This document shows, piece by piece, positions 1-8,410 of a stretch of 64,000 bases of DNA (position 1 is its first letter; the number at the start of each line of letters is the position of its first letter). This DNA comes from an uncultured beta proteobacterium. Its GTDB lineage: Bacteria; Pseudomonadota; Gammaproteobacteria; Burkholderiales; SG8-41. The notes below the pieces were generated by a model. That model was given only the letters and a program-made list of their open reading frames with translations, made no database searches and was not told the origin of the DNA. The stretch covers positions 33,117 through 97,116 of the forward strand of contig CAIZLW010000006.1 of assembly GCA_903933915.1 (NCBI GenBank), read 5' to 3'. Both the position numbers and the translations under genes were made by a program.

Positions 1-628
1 CGGATTTGATGGCATTGGCGCGTTTGGCGGCAAGTTCGAGCACGCCAGGGAAATCATGCTCGCCGTAGAGATCAAGCACCGGGGCCCTGAAAGTCGCGGG
101 TTGGCTGTATTCGCCAATGATGCCGATGGCAACCCAGGCGCTGATCGCCGGCGCATCCGGCTGGTTGAGCAGCACGTTGGTCATGCGCACGCCGTAACTA
201 TGCGAGACGATGGCGATTTTCTGCAGGCCTTTGTCACGCAGGAATTTCACCGCAACGGCAATTCGTGCCGCTGCTTCCGGAAACAGCGGTGAGTACTGTT
301 CGCCGGGCACGCCGGCGGCCATTACCGGCATCTGCACCGACAGCGTGGCGTAACCCTGTTCCGAGAGCTGGCTGCGCAGTGGATGGACCACGCTCCAGTC
401 TGGATGCATGCCGAGGCCATGCACAAGCACGACGCCGGCCCGCGCCTTGCTGTTCGGCGCATAGATGCCGAGGAATTTGCGGCCGACCGGCAACGTCAGC
501 TGCACCGGATCGCCGACGAGCACGGCGGGGGTGATTTCGTCGGCCCAGCGCTGCTCGCGGGCGTAATCGGCCTGGGCAAAACAGCTGAAGCTGATCAGTG
601 CGAGCGCCAGTGCAAGCCAATGGCGCAT
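1..628 (-). CDS. Alpha/beta hydrolase family protein, secreted, C-terminus cut by window edge
   Basis: Reading the minus strand from the ATG at 626-628 gives about 209 residues with no stop before the window edge, so the C-terminus is missing. The first 20 residues (MRHWLALALALISFSCFAQA) look like a cleavable signal peptide, which suggests a periplasmic protein. Further in are an oxyanion-type VLVHGLGMHPDW motif, a nucleophile-elbow-like SHSYG near residue 140, and DLYGEHD where the acid residue of such hydrolases is expected. This pattern fits alpha/beta hydrolases of the DUF3530 type. The start ATG overlaps the TGA of the preceding crotonase gene by one base, so the two are probably translationally coupled. 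The substrate is unknown. The family call is fairly sure; the specific subfamily is inference. Confidence 0.72.
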   Translation of the reverse strand, partial: MRHWLALALALISFSCFAQADYAREQRWADEITPAVLVGDPVQLTLPVGRKFLGIYAPNSKARAGVVLVHGLGMHPDWSVVHPLRSQLSEQGYATLSVQMPVMAAGVPGEQYSPLFPEAAARIAVAVKFLRDKGLQKIAIVSHSYGVRMTNVLLNQPDAPAISAWVAIGIIGEYSQPATFRAPVLDLYGEHDFPGVLELAAKRANAIKS

Positions 629-1407
629 CAGCGGCCTTCGAATTTCGGTTTTGTTTTTCCGAGAAAGGCTTTGACGCCGGTGCGGTAATCGTCGGTGTCG
701 AAGCAGGCGAATCCGAGATCCCATTCTTCGGGCGGGATGTCGGTGCGTACGGTCAGGCGTTCAATGAACTGTTTGTGCCAGCGCGCGACCAGCGGTGCGC
801 CATCGGCGATGCGGCGGGCGAGTGCGTAGGCTTCCGGTTCAACCTGGTCGTCGGCCACAACGCGATTCACCAGACCCTTGTGATAGGCCTCATCGGCGGT
901 AAACACGCGGCCTTCGAGCAGGATTTCCAGCGCGACCGCGCGCCCGACCAGCGACAGCAGGCCGGCGAGTTCGCCGTAGCCCATGGTCAGGCCGAGTTTG
1001 TTGATCGGCACGCCGAAACGGCTGGAGCTGCCGCAGATGCGCATGTCGCACATCGCGGCGATTTCGAGGCCGCCACCGACGCAGGCGCCTTCGATCAGCG
1101 CCACCGTTGGATGGCGGCACTGCGCGACGGCCTGCATGGTGGCGTGGATCAGGTCGCCATACTGCTTGGCCTGGCGTGCATTGGCTCGTTCGGTGGCGAA
1201 TTCGGCGATATCGGCGCCCGCAGCGAAGGCTTTGCCGCCTGCCCCACGCAGCACGATGCAGCGCAGGCTGTCGTTGGCGGAGAGCAGACGCATGGTTTCG
1301 CCAAGGCCTTCCCACATCGCGCGGTTCAGCGCGTTGAGTTTGTCGGGCCGGTTCAGCGTGACGGTGACGATGTCGCCGTCGCGCGTGGTGAGGATGCTGT
1401 CGTTCAC
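628..1407 (-). CDS. Enoyl-CoA hydratase/isomerase family protein (crotonase fold)
   Basis: A 259-residue protein of normal crotonase length. The oxyanion-hole segments are clear: AAGADIAEF near residue 63 and GACVGGGLE near 108. In the active-site loop the sequence is GVPINKLG. The first catalytic Glu of classical hydratases (Glu144 in the rat enzyme) is Asn here, while the second Glu is kept (ALEILLEG). This fits an isomerase or another crotonase activity better than a textbook hydratase. It overlaps the upstream TIM-barrel gene by four bases (ATGA) and the downstream hydrolase by one, so it is one cistron of a minus-strand operon. A close paralogue lies at 12746-13531. The family is certain; the reaction is not. 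Confidence 0.85.
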   Translation of the reverse strand: MNDSILTTRDGDIVTVTLNRPDKLNALNRAMWEGLGETMRLLSANDSLRCIVLRGAGGKAFAAGADIAEFATERANARQAKQYGDLIHATMQAVAQCRHPTVALIEGACVGGGLEIAAMCDMRICGSSSRFGVPINKLGLTMGYGELAGLLSLVGRAVALEILLEGRVFTADEAYHKGLVNRVVADDQVEPEAYALARRIADGAPLVARWHKQFIERLTVRTDIPPEEWDLGFACFDTDDYRTGVKAFLGKTKPKFEGR

Positions 1408-2243
1408 ACTGCGACGCCGGCTGCTGCGGCGTGTTTGACCAGCGTATGGCGTGCAGCGAGCATGTCGTCCAGCGTGCCGAAGGCGTTGGTGTAGGTGCCG
1501 CGGAAACCGGTGTCTTCGATCAGCTTGAACATTGCGCCAAAATCAAGATTGCCTTTGCCCGGGATCAGGTGCTGCTCCTTGCCGTTGGCAAAGCAGTCTG
1601 CCAGCCGGACTTCGCCAACTCGCGAAAAGTCGAGCGCCTTGACGAAACCCTCGATGCCTTCGGGCACCAGGTGGGCGTGATTGGCGGTGAACGAGAGCTT
1701 GAACGCGGGTGACGCAATGTCCCAGTAGTACTGCCATTCCTCGATCGTGTGGGCGAGGTAATGGACTTCGGCGTCTTCCGGTTCCTTGTTGAGGTTTTCC
1801 AGCAGGATCACCGCATTTTTCTTTTCGGCGTGGTCGCAGATGCGCTTCAGGCGTTCCTTGCCCGCATCCATCCGCATCTTCTTGTCGGAACCGAAGTGGT
1901 AGCCGGCATGAACCACAATCCATTGCGCGTTGAGTTTGGGAAAGATGTCGACGTAGCTGCGCAGGTAGGCTTCGACGCCTTCGCCGACATAGGGCGAATA
2001 TTCAGCGACGTTGACTGCCGACAGCGTGTGCAGCGCAAGATGCACACCGTTTTTTTCCAGCAGGGCGCGAACTCTGGTGCAGCGTGCATCGTCGAAACTG
2101 GTGATCGCATTCGCGGCCGTGTCGAGCTGGATATCGATGTGTTTGACGCCGTGTTGTGCGGCCCAGGCGATGGCGTCTTCCAGCGGCAGGCGGCGGCCGA
2201 TATCGATACCGATACGGTCCAGCAGGTTCAGATTCATGTTCAT
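1404..2243 (-). CDS. Sugar phosphate isomerase/epimerase-like TIM-barrel protein
   Basis: A 279-residue protein with the features of the xylose-isomerase-like / AP-endonuclease-2 TIM barrel. These include an N-terminal IGIDIGRRLPLEDAIAWAA strand-helix, IVVHAGYHFG and VILLENLNKE strand ends carrying possible metal ligands, and a C-terminal GKGNLDFGAMFKLIEDTGFRGTY. Members of this fold isomerise or epimerise small sugars and hydroxy acids using a divalent metal. There is no signal peptide, so it acts in the cytoplasm. It is coupled by a four-base overlap to the crotonase gene and lies 33 bases downstream of a Bug binding protein. This suggests one step in the breakdown of an imported organic acid or sugar acid. 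The exact substrate cannot be read from the sequence. Confidence 0.75.
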   Translation of the reverse strand: MNMNLNLLDRIGIDIGRRLPLEDAIAWAAQHGVKHIDIQLDTAANAITSFDDARCTRVRALLEKNGVHLALHTLSAVNVAEYSPYVGEGVEAYLRSYVDIFPKLNAQWIVVHAGYHFGSDKKMRMDAGKERLKRICDHAEKKNAVILLENLNKEPEDAEVHYLAHTIEEWQYYWDIASPAFKLSFTANHAHLVPEGIEGFVKALDFSRVGEVRLADCFANGKEQHLIPGKGNLDFGAMFKLIEDTGFRGTYTNAFGTLDDMLAARHTLVKHAAAAGVAV

Positions 2244-2276
2244 GTAATCCTGTCAGCGGGTTTGTTGATGTCGAGT

Positions 2277-3245
2277 TTACTCGGCCTTGGCACCGGTGGC
2301 TTTCACCACCTTGCCCCATTTTTCAGTCTCGGATTTCATGTAGGCGGAGAACTCTGCGGGTGTGTTGACGATGGGGTCAACGCCTTGGCTTTCGAGTTTT
2401 TGTTTGATGTCGTCGCGCGCCAGCACCTTGCGGTTGGTGGCGTTGAGCATGTCGATGATTGGCTTGGGCGTGCCCGCCGGCGCGAGCAGGCCGTACCAGG
2501 TGCTGTAGTCGTAGCCGGCGACGCCGCCTTCGATCAGCGTCGGTACGTCCGGCGCAGCGGGCGAGCGTTTGGCGGTGGTGACACCCAGTGCGCGCATGCG
2601 TCCGCTTTTTACGTGGGGCAGCGCCGAGGCAAAGGTCGATACCATCATGTTGATCTGGCCGCCGAGCAGATCGGTCAGCGCAGGACCGGTGCCTTTGTAC
2701 GGCACATGAACGATGTCGATTTTGGTCTGCAGCTTGAGCAGTTCAGCGGCGAGGTGTGTGCCCGAGCCGGTGCCCGCTGACGCGTAGTTGTACTTGCCCG
2801 GATTGGCGCGGGCAAGCTCGATAAACTCCTTGAGGTTCTTCGCCGGCAGGCCGGGATGAATGACGAGGATGTTGGGTTGTACAGCGGACAGCGAGATCGG
2901 AGCGAGGTCGCGGATCGTGTCGTAGCGCAGCTTGGTGTACAGCGTGGCGTTGAAGGCGAGGCTGATGTTGCCGAATAGAATGGTGTAGCCATCGGCTGGC
3001 GATTTGGCGACGATTTCGGTACCGAGCGTTGATCCGGCGCCGCCGCGGTTGTCGACCACGACCGGTTGGCCGAGCGCATCATTCAATGCCTGTGCAACCA
3101 CGCGGCCGATGATGTCGGTGCCGCCGCCGGGTGCGAAGGGCACCACAAAACGGATGGCCTTGGTCGGGTATTGCTGGGCGGCTGCGGTCAGCGGCGTGAT
3201 CAGTATGGCGCCCAGAAGCAGCGCGGTCAGCGTTTGGCGATGCAT
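2277..3245 (-). CDS. Bug-family tripartite tricarboxylate transporter substrate-binding protein
   Basis: A 322-residue periplasmic binding protein. The N-terminus (MHRQTLTALLLGAILITPLTAAAQQ) is a signal peptide. It is followed by the Bug hallmark IRFVVPFAPGGGTDIIGRVVAQAL and VDNRGGAGSTLGTEIVAKSPADGYT, which form the ligand-carboxylate-binding loops. The family (TctC/Bug) binds mostly carboxylates and is greatly expanded in Burkholderiales. No TctA/TctB membrane genes are visible in the window, as is usual for orphan Bug genes. It sits at the head of the TIM-barrel/crotonase/hydrolase genes and just downstream of the class V aminotransferase, so its ligand may be the substrate of those enzymes. 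The family call is strong; the ligand is unknown. Confidence 0.9.
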   Translation of the reverse strand: MHRQTLTALLLGAILITPLTAAAQQYPTKAIRFVVPFAPGGGTDIIGRVVAQALNDALGQPVVVDNRGGAGSTLGTEIVAKSPADGYTILFGNISLAFNATLYTKLRYDTIRDLAPISLSAVQPNILVIHPGLPAKNLKEFIELARANPGKYNYASAGTGSGTHLAAELLKLQTKIDIVHVPYKGTGPALTDLLGGQINMMVSTFASALPHVKSGRMRALGVTTAKRSPAAPDVPTLIEGGVAGYDYSTWYGLLAPAGTPKPIIDMLNATNRKVLARDDIKQKLESQGVDPIVNTPAEFSAYMKSETEKWGKVVKATGAKAE

Positions 3246-3334
3246 GGTGTTCTCCTACGGGATGCGTTGTTGTGTTTTAAATGCAAACCGCCCGCACTGT
3301 ATCGCGGTCCGTTCGGTGACGCCATGCCGGCAGT

Positions 3335-4534
3335 TCAGGCCGCTTTGGCGTTTTTTGCCTTTGCGTTGGCGCCGGTGAGACAGGCCATCGCGGCTTCGAC
3401 GCCGCCTTTTTTGTGCGGCACACCGGCGAGCTCAAGACCCATTTCGACGCCGGCGAGTGTACCCATCAGCGTGAGGTCGTTGAAGTCCCCGAGGTGGCCG
3501 ATGCGGAACACCTTGTCGGCAACTTTGCCGAGGCCGCTGCCCAGCGACATGTTGAAGTGCTCCAGCACGACTTTGCGGAAGGCGACTTCGCTGTGGCCGG
3601 CGGGCATCATCACCGCAGTCAGCACACCGGAATATTCGGCGGGGTTCTGGCAGACGATTTCGAGACCCCAGGCGGTCACCGCGCGCCGCGTCGCTTCGGC
3701 ATGGCGCTGATGGCGGGCGAACACCTGGTCGAGGCCTTCTTCGTCGAGCAGCATTTTCAGTGCTTCGCGAAGACCATACAGCAGGTTGGTCGCCGGGGTG
3801 TACGGGAAGTAGCCGTTTTTATTCGGCGCGAGCATTTCGTCCCACGACCAATAGGAGCGCGGCAGTTTTGCGTTTTTGCTGGCGGCGAGGGCTTTCGTTG
3901 AAATGGCATTGAACGACAGGCCCGGCGGCAGCATCAGGCCTTTTTGTGAGCCGCCGACGGTGACGTCGGCGCCCCATTCGTCATGGCGGTAGTCGACCGA
4001 GCCCAGTCCCGAGATGGTGTCGACCAGGAATAACGCGGGATGTTTGGCGCGGTCTATGGCTTTGCGCACTTCGCCGACACGCGAAGTGGTGCCGGTGGAG
4101 GTTTCATTGTGGACGACGCACACGGCCTTGATGGTGTGCGCGGTGTCGGCGGCGAGGCGGGCTTCGATCGCCGCGGGATCGGCGCCGTGGCGCCAGTCGC
4201 CGGCGATGAATTCAGGTTTGAGGCCCAGACGCAGCGCGAGGTTTTTCCACAGCGTGGCGAACTGGCCGCTTTCGTACATCAGTACGGTGTCGCCCGGCGA
4301 CAGCGTGTTGACCAGCGCGGCTTCCCAGGCGCCAGTGCCGGAAGCCGGATAGATGACGACGTCGCCCTGGGTCTTGAACACGCGTTTCATGCCGGCCAGT
4401 ACGTCTTTGCCGAGTCCCGCGAAATCCGGGCCGCGATGGTCAATGACCGGCATGTCGATGGCGCGCATCACGCGCTCGGGAACGGTGCTCGGACCGGGGA
4501 TTTGCAGGAAGTGGCGGCCGGCGACATAGGTCAT
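3335..4534 (-). CDS. Class V PLP aminotransferase, serine-glyoxylate aminotransferase-like
   Basis: From the ATG at 4532-4534 the protein has 399 residues, normal for serine-glyoxylate or alanine-glyoxylate aminotransferases. An upstream extension in the same frame is possible but lacks family similarity. A GGAG Shine-Dalgarno sits just before this ATG. The N-terminus FLQIPGPSTVPERV and IDHRGPDF are typical of the family. The PLP-binding lysine is in GGSQKGLMLPPGLSF, and SGTGAWEAALVN contacts the phosphate. The likely reaction is transfer of an amino group between serine or alanine and glyoxylate in the cytoplasm. It is transcribed away from the GntR regulator, and the shared 190-base gap carries two half-palindromes that could be operators. 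Confidence 0.83.
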   Translation of the reverse strand: MTYVAGRHFLQIPGPSTVPERVMRAIDMPVIDHRGPDFAGLGKDVLAGMKRVFKTQGDVVIYPASGTGAWEAALVNTLSPGDTVLMYESGQFATLWKNLALRLGLKPEFIAGDWRHGADPAAIEARLAADTAHTIKAVCVVHNETSTGTTSRVGEVRKAIDRAKHPALFLVDTISGLGSVDYRHDEWGADVTVGGSQKGLMLPPGLSFNAISTKALAASKNAKLPRSYWSWDEMLAPNKNGYFPYTPATNLLYGLREALKMLLDEEGLDQVFARHQRHAEATRRAVTAWGLEIVCQNPAEYSGVLTAVMMPAGHSEVAFRKVVLEHFNMSLGSGLGKVADKVFRIGHLGDFNDLTLMGTLAGVEMGLELAGVPHKKGGVEAAMACLTGANAKAKNAKAA

Positions 4535-4596
4535 GGTGAACTCCAGTGCGAGGGTGAGCCGGGATGGTAATCCGGCCTCGAAACTAGGGCAACACT

Positions 4597-4606
4597 TTTG
4601 TATGCA
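4597..4606. promoter_or_regulatory. Possible GntR/FCD operator half-site, aminotransferase side
   Basis: The decamer TTTGTATGCA occurs here. Its exact reverse complement, TGCATACAAA, lies at 4703-4712 at the other side of the divergent region. TGTATGCATACA-like palindromes are common targets of FCD-type GntR regulators, and one is encoded next door. The site lies between the aminotransferase start and the AT-rich centre of the gap. Confidence 0.5.
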
Positions 4607-4674
4607 AAAATAACGAAAATGAAGGCTAATCAAAGAATTTATAGTAAGTATTTGTTTTTATTAATATTTATAAA

Positions 4675-4703
4675 TTGCTTGAAGTTGAGATCGAAGGTAT
4701 TAT
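4675..4703 (+). promoter_or_regulatory. Probable sigma-70 promoter of the GntR gene
   Basis: TTGCTT at 4675-4680 and TATTAT at 4698-4703 are separated by 17 bases and resemble -35 and -10 boxes. The region is AT-rich against a GC-rich genome. The -10 box directly abuts the TGCATACAAA site, so binding there should block the promoter. Confidence 0.5.
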
Positions 4704-4712
4704 GCATACAAA
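4703..4712. promoter_or_regulatory. Possible GntR/FCD operator half-site, regulator side
   Basis: TGCATACAAA is the exact inverse of the decamer at 4597-4606. It sits between the predicted -10 box and the ribosome-binding site (GGAG) of the GntR gene, a position expected for autorepression. The assignment is inferred from symmetry and location. Confidence 0.5.
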
Positions 4713-4724
4713 TGGAGTAAAGCC

Positions 4725-5441
4725 ATGTCTACCCCCCTGCCTAATTCTTCCAATGCGCCTTCCAATGTGACCTCACTGGTCGACCGTCGGCTGCTGCATG
4801 AAACGGTGATTGACCAGTTGCGCGACCTTATTGTGCAGGGCGAGCTGGCGCCGGAAACCAAACTGAATGAACGCGTGCTGGCCGAGCGGCTGGGCACGTC
4901 GCGCACCCCTCTGCGCGAGGCGATCAAGTTCCTCGCTTCCGAAGGCCTGGTCGAACTGCTGCCCAACCGCGGCGCGGTGGTGGCGCCGCTGAAGCCGGAA
5001 AAGATGAAGGAAGTGTTCGTCGTGCTCGGTGCGCTGGAAGCGCTGGCCGGCGATCTGGCCTGCCGCAATGCGACAGACGAAGACATCGCTGAAATCCGCG
5101 CGCTGCATTTCCACATGCTTGCTCACCATGCGCGCGGCGATCTGGCGCAGTACTTCAAATACAACCAGCAGATCCACAGCCGGATCATGGATTGTGCAAC
5201 GAATGCCACGCTGGCGCAGTCGTACCGCGGCCTGAACGCACACGTCAAACGCGCGCGTTATCTGGCCAATCTGTCGCGTGAACGCTGGGACAAGGCGGTG
5301 CATGAACACGGTGAAATTCTCGATGCACTGACCCGGCGCGATGGCGCGCGCCTGCAGGCGCTGTTGCGGGATCATCTCGCAAATAAACTGGTGCTTGTCA
5401 TGGAAGCTTTGGACAAGAACAAAGCGGAGGCCGCACGATGA
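4725..5441 (+). CDS. GntR-family transcriptional regulator, FCD subfamily
   Basis: A 238-residue regulator. Residues about 22-90 form the GntR winged helix-turn-helix, with LRDLIVQGELAPETKLNERVLAERLGTSRTPLREAIKFLASEGLVE as its recognisable core. Residues about 95-230 are the all-helical FCD ligand-binding domain, with candidate metal/carboxylate ligands in HFHM, IHSRIMD and EHGEI. A GGAG lies 7 bases before the ATG. The stop overlaps the start of the FAD/Fe-S dehydrogenase gene by four bases. It therefore probably senses a hydroxy acid or related carboxylate and controls both the dehydrogenase operon and the divergent aminotransferase operon. Paired half-sites in the upstream gap support this. 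The ligand is unknown. Confidence 0.88.
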   Translation: MSTPLPNSSNAPSNVTSLVDRRLLHETVIDQLRDLIVQGELAPETKLNERVLAERLGTSRTPLREAIKFLASEGLVELLPNRGAVVAPLKPEKMKEVFVVLGALEALAGDLACRNATDEDIAEIRALHFHMLAHHARGDLAQYFKYNQQIHSRIMDCATNATLAQSYRGLNAHVKRARYLANLSRERWDKAVHEHGEILDALTRRDGARLQALLRDHLANKLVLVMEALDKNKAEAAR

Positions 5442-8338
5442 ACGCGCCCGCCCAGCCACTGCGGTTTGTACCTTCAACCCCGGACCGCAGCGCGCTGGCG
5501 CAGCGCCTGCGCCGCGAAGTGCGCGGCGCGGTGCTGTTTGATGCGGCCTCTCGCGGCCGCTATTCAACCGATGCGTCGATTTACCAGATCGAACCCGTCG
5601 GCGTGGTGGTGCCGAAGGACGAGGACGATGCACTGATTGCGATGCAGATCGCGCTCGACGCCGGCGTGCCGGTGCTGCCGCGCGGCGGCGGTACTTCGCA
5701 ATGCGGCCAGACGGTCGGCGCCGCGCTGGTGCTCGACGTGTCGAAACATCTCAATGAAATCATATCGTTCAACAAGGATGCTGCCACGGTTACGGTGCAG
5801 CCGGGCCTGGTGCTCGACCATCTCAATGCCTGGCTGAAACCGCATGGCCTGTGGTTTCCGGTCGATGTCTCGACCAGCGCGCAGGCGACCATCGGCGGCA
5901 TGACCGGTAACAATTCCTGTGGTTCGCGTTCGATCCAGTACGGCAACATGGTGCACAACGTGGTGAGCATCGATGCATGGCTGGCGGACGGCGGCTCGTA
6001 CCGTTTCGGCGCCTTGCCTGAGAAACTCGATGAACTCGATGCGCCGCAGGGTTATCGCGACCTGGTGGCGCGCATCAATTCGATTGCGCAGCGCGAAGCC
6101 GAAGAAATCGAAAATCGTTATCCGAAAGTGCTGCGCCGCGTCGGCGGTTACAACCTCGACATGATGCTGCCGGTCGGCGCCAACATGGCGCACCTGCTGG
6201 TCGGCTCCGAAGGTACGCTGGCGTTTTCTCGGCGTATCGAACTCAAGCTGTCGCCACTGCCGAAACATAAAACCCTCGGCGTCTGTCATTTCCCGACCTT
6301 CTTCCAGTCGATGGAAGCGCCGCAGCACATCGTCAATCTGAAACCCGCGGCGGTCGAACTGGTGGACAACACGATGATTGCGCTGGCGCGCAGCAATCCG
6401 GCGTTCCGGTCGATTGTTGATCAGTGCGTCAAAGGCGAGCCTGCCGCCATCCTGCTGGTGGAGTTTGTCGGTGAAAACCGTGACGAACAGATTCGCCGGC
6501 TCCAGGAACTGGTGGAACTGATGGCCGAGCGCGGGCTGCCGGGCAGCGTGGTCGAAGTGATCGATCCCGCCGTGCAGCGCGAGTTCTGGGAAGTGCGCAA
6601 GGCCGGGCTGAACATCATGATGTCGATGAAGGGCGACGGCAAACCGGTGTCGTTCATCGAGGACTGCGCGGTGCCGCTGGAGCATCTCGCCGAATACACC
6701 GACCGCCTGACGCAGGTGTTCCACAAGCATGGCACCAAGGGCACCTGGTATGCCCATGCGTCGGTGGGTTGCCTGCACGTGCGGCCAATACTCGACATGC
6801 GTCGCGACGGCGCCGAGAAAATGCGCGCCATTGCTGAAGAGGCGGCGGCGATGGTCAAGCAGTACAAGGGTTCGTACTCGGGCGAACACGGCGACGGACT
6901 GGCGCGTTCGGAATGGATCGCGCCGTTTTTCGGACCGAAGATCACCGCTGCGTTCGAGGAAATCAAGGACCTGTTCGACCCGAAGGGTTTGCTCAATCCC
7001 GGCAAGATCGTAAGGCCGTCGAAGCAGGACGATCGCAGCCTGTTCCGCTTCAAGCCGGGTTATCAGGCGCAGCCGCCGGTGCCCGCGCTGGACTGGTCAG
7101 AGTGGGGTGGTTTCGACAAGGCCGTGGAGATGTGCAACAACAACGGCCATTGCCGCAAGTTCGATGCCGGCACCATGTGCCCTTCGTATCGCGTCACCCA
7201 AGATGAAAAACACCTGACCCGCGGCCGCGCCAACACGCTGCGGCTGGCGTTGTCGGGCCAGCTTGGCCCCAACGCGCTGACTTCGAATGCGGTGCGCGAA
7301 GCGATGGATCTGTGCGTGTCGTGCAAGGGCTGCAAGCGCGAATGTCCGACCGGCGTCGATATGGCGAAAATGAAAATCGAGTTCCTGCATCACTGGCGGC
7401 GACATCACGGACTGCCATTGAAGGAGCGCCTGGTTGCCTATCTGCCACGGTATGCGCCGTGGGCGCAGCGTCTGGCGCCATTGGTGAACCTGTTGCAGGG
7501 CATCGCCAAGCCGCTGCTGGGTTTTGCGTCCAAACGGACCTTGCCGGCTTGGCGCCGCGACGCATTTGTTGCGCCGGTGGCCAAACCTTCGACGGGCCGC
7601 GAAGTGGTGTTGTTTGTCGATACTTTCAGCACTTATTTCGAACCTGAAAATGCGCGTGCCGCGATACGCGTGCTTGAAGCCGCCGGTTATACGGTGCACC
7701 TGCCGCGCCCGGCGGATGAAACGCGGCCGCTGTGCTGCGGCCGCACTTTCCTCGCCAGCGGACTGGTCGATGAAGCGCGGGCCGAAGCGCAGCGCATGAT
7801 CACTACGCTGAAACCCTATGTCGAACGCGGCGTGCCGATCGTCGGCCTGGAACCGTCGTGCCTGTTCGGCCTGCGCGACGAGTTCATTTCGATGCTGCCC
7901 GGCGGCGACAGTGCCGAACTGGCGCTGAACGCTTTCCTGTTCGAGGAGTTTCTGGCGCGCGAGCATGATGCGGGCCGCTTGCAACTCAAGCTGAAAGCAT
8001 TGCCGCAGCCGAAAGCACTGCTGCACGGCCATTGTCACCAGAAAGCATTCGCGGCGATGCCGGCGGTGAAAAAAGTGCTGGGCCTGGTGCCGGGACTCAG
8101 CGTTGAAGTGATCGAAACCAGCTGCTGCGGCATGGCCGGCAGCTTCGGTTATGAGGCACGGCATTACGACGTGTCGATGCGTATGGCGGAAGCCTCGCTA
8201 TTGCCGAAGATCCGCGAAGCAGGCAAGAACACGCTGATCGTGGCCGATGGCACCAGTTGCCGGCATCAGATTCATGATGGCGCAAAACGCAACGCCATTC
8301 ATGTGGCGCGGGTGCTGGAGTCGGCGCTGGCCGATTAG
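5438..8338 (+). CDS. FAD-linked oxidase fused to 4Fe-4S/CCG domains (D-2-hydroxyacid dehydrogenase type)
   Basis: A 966-residue fusion equivalent to GlcD plus GlcF, or to Dld-II type D-lactate dehydrogenases. The N-terminal FAD-binding PCMH domain contains VLPRGGGTSQCGQTVG near residue 80 and GGMTGNNSCGSRS near 150. The FAD-oxidase C domain follows to about residue 530 (GEHGDGLARSEW, FDPKGLLNPGKI). Two ferredoxin-like Cys motifs lie near 565-580 and 625-640 (CVSCKGCKRECPTG). Two CCG domains follow, CCGRTF near 766 and CCGMAGSFGYE near 896. Such enzymes oxidise D-2-hydroxy acids at the inner membrane and pass electrons to quinones. Coupling to the GntR gene and nearness to the glyoxylate-type aminotransferase suggest glycolate, lactate or a related hydroxy acid, but the substrate is not proven. 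Confidence 0.9.
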   Translation: MNAPAQPLRFVPSTPDRSALAQRLRREVRGAVLFDAASRGRYSTDASIYQIEPVGVVVPKDEDDALIAMQIALDAGVPVLPRGGGTSQCGQTVGAALVLDVSKHLNEIISFNKDAATVTVQPGLVLDHLNAWLKPHGLWFPVDVSTSAQATIGGMTGNNSCGSRSIQYGNMVHNVVSIDAWLADGGSYRFGALPEKLDELDAPQGYRDLVARINSIAQREAEEIENRYPKVLRRVGGYNLDMMLPVGANMAHLLVGSEGTLAFSRRIELKLSPLPKHKTLGVCHFPTFFQSMEAPQHIVNLKPAAVELVDNTMIALARSNPAFRSIVDQCVKGEPAAILLVEFVGENRDEQIRRLQELVELMAERGLPGSVVEVIDPAVQREFWEVRKAGLNIMMSMKGDGKPVSFIEDCAVPLEHLAEYTDRLTQVFHKHGTKGTWYAHASVGCLHVRPILDMRRDGAEKMRAIAEEAAAMVKQYKGSYSGEHGDGLARSEWIAPFFGPKITAAFEEIKDLFDPKGLLNPGKIVRPSKQDDRSLFRFKPGYQAQPPVPALDWSEWGGFDKAVEMCNNNGHCRKFDAGTMCPSYRVTQDEKHLTRGRANTLRLALSGQLGPNALTSNAVREAMDLCVSCKGCKRECPTGVDMAKMKIEFLHHWRRHHGLPLKERLVAYLPRYAPWAQRLAPLVNLLQGIAKPLLGFASKRTLPAWRRDAFVAPVAKPSTGREVVLFVDTFSTYFEPENARAAIRVLEAAGYTVHLPRPADETRPLCCGRTFLASGLVDEARAEAQRMITTLKPYVERGVPIVGLEPSCLFGLRDEFISMLPGGDSAELALNAFLFEEFLAREHDAGRLQLKLKALPQPKALLHGHCHQKAFAAMPAVKKVLGLVPGLSVEVIETSCCGMAGSFGYEARHYDVSMRMAEASLLPKIREAGKNTLIVADGTSCRHQIHDGAKRNAIHVARVLESALAD

Positions 8339-8341
8339 CCA

Positions 8342-8395
8342 CGTCATTCCGGCTTCCCCCCAAGGGGACTTCCTTCGGGGCGCGCTGGAATGACG
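8342..8395. terminator. GTCATTCC-type inverted repeat between convergent genes
   Basis: CGTCATTCC at 8342-8350 is the exact inverse of GGAATGACG at 8387-8395, with further inner pairing (CCCC..GGGG). It fills the 72-base gap between two convergent stops, so it could act as a bidirectional terminator. It resembles the dispersed GTCATTCC intergenic palindromes of many proteobacteria. There is no clear T-run. Confidence 0.55.
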
Positions 8396-8410
8396 GTCTG
8401 TTGAAGTTGG

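Noticed and set aside
1749..2780. A 343-codon plus-strand open frame over the TIM-barrel and Bug genes
   Set aside because: Antisense shadow crossing two real genes; composition is biased and no motif is seen.
5564..6889. A 441-codon minus-strand open frame opposite the FAD/Fe-S dehydrogenase
   Set aside because: Antisense shadow with high His/Arg/Gln content; the plus-strand gene has full domain motifs.
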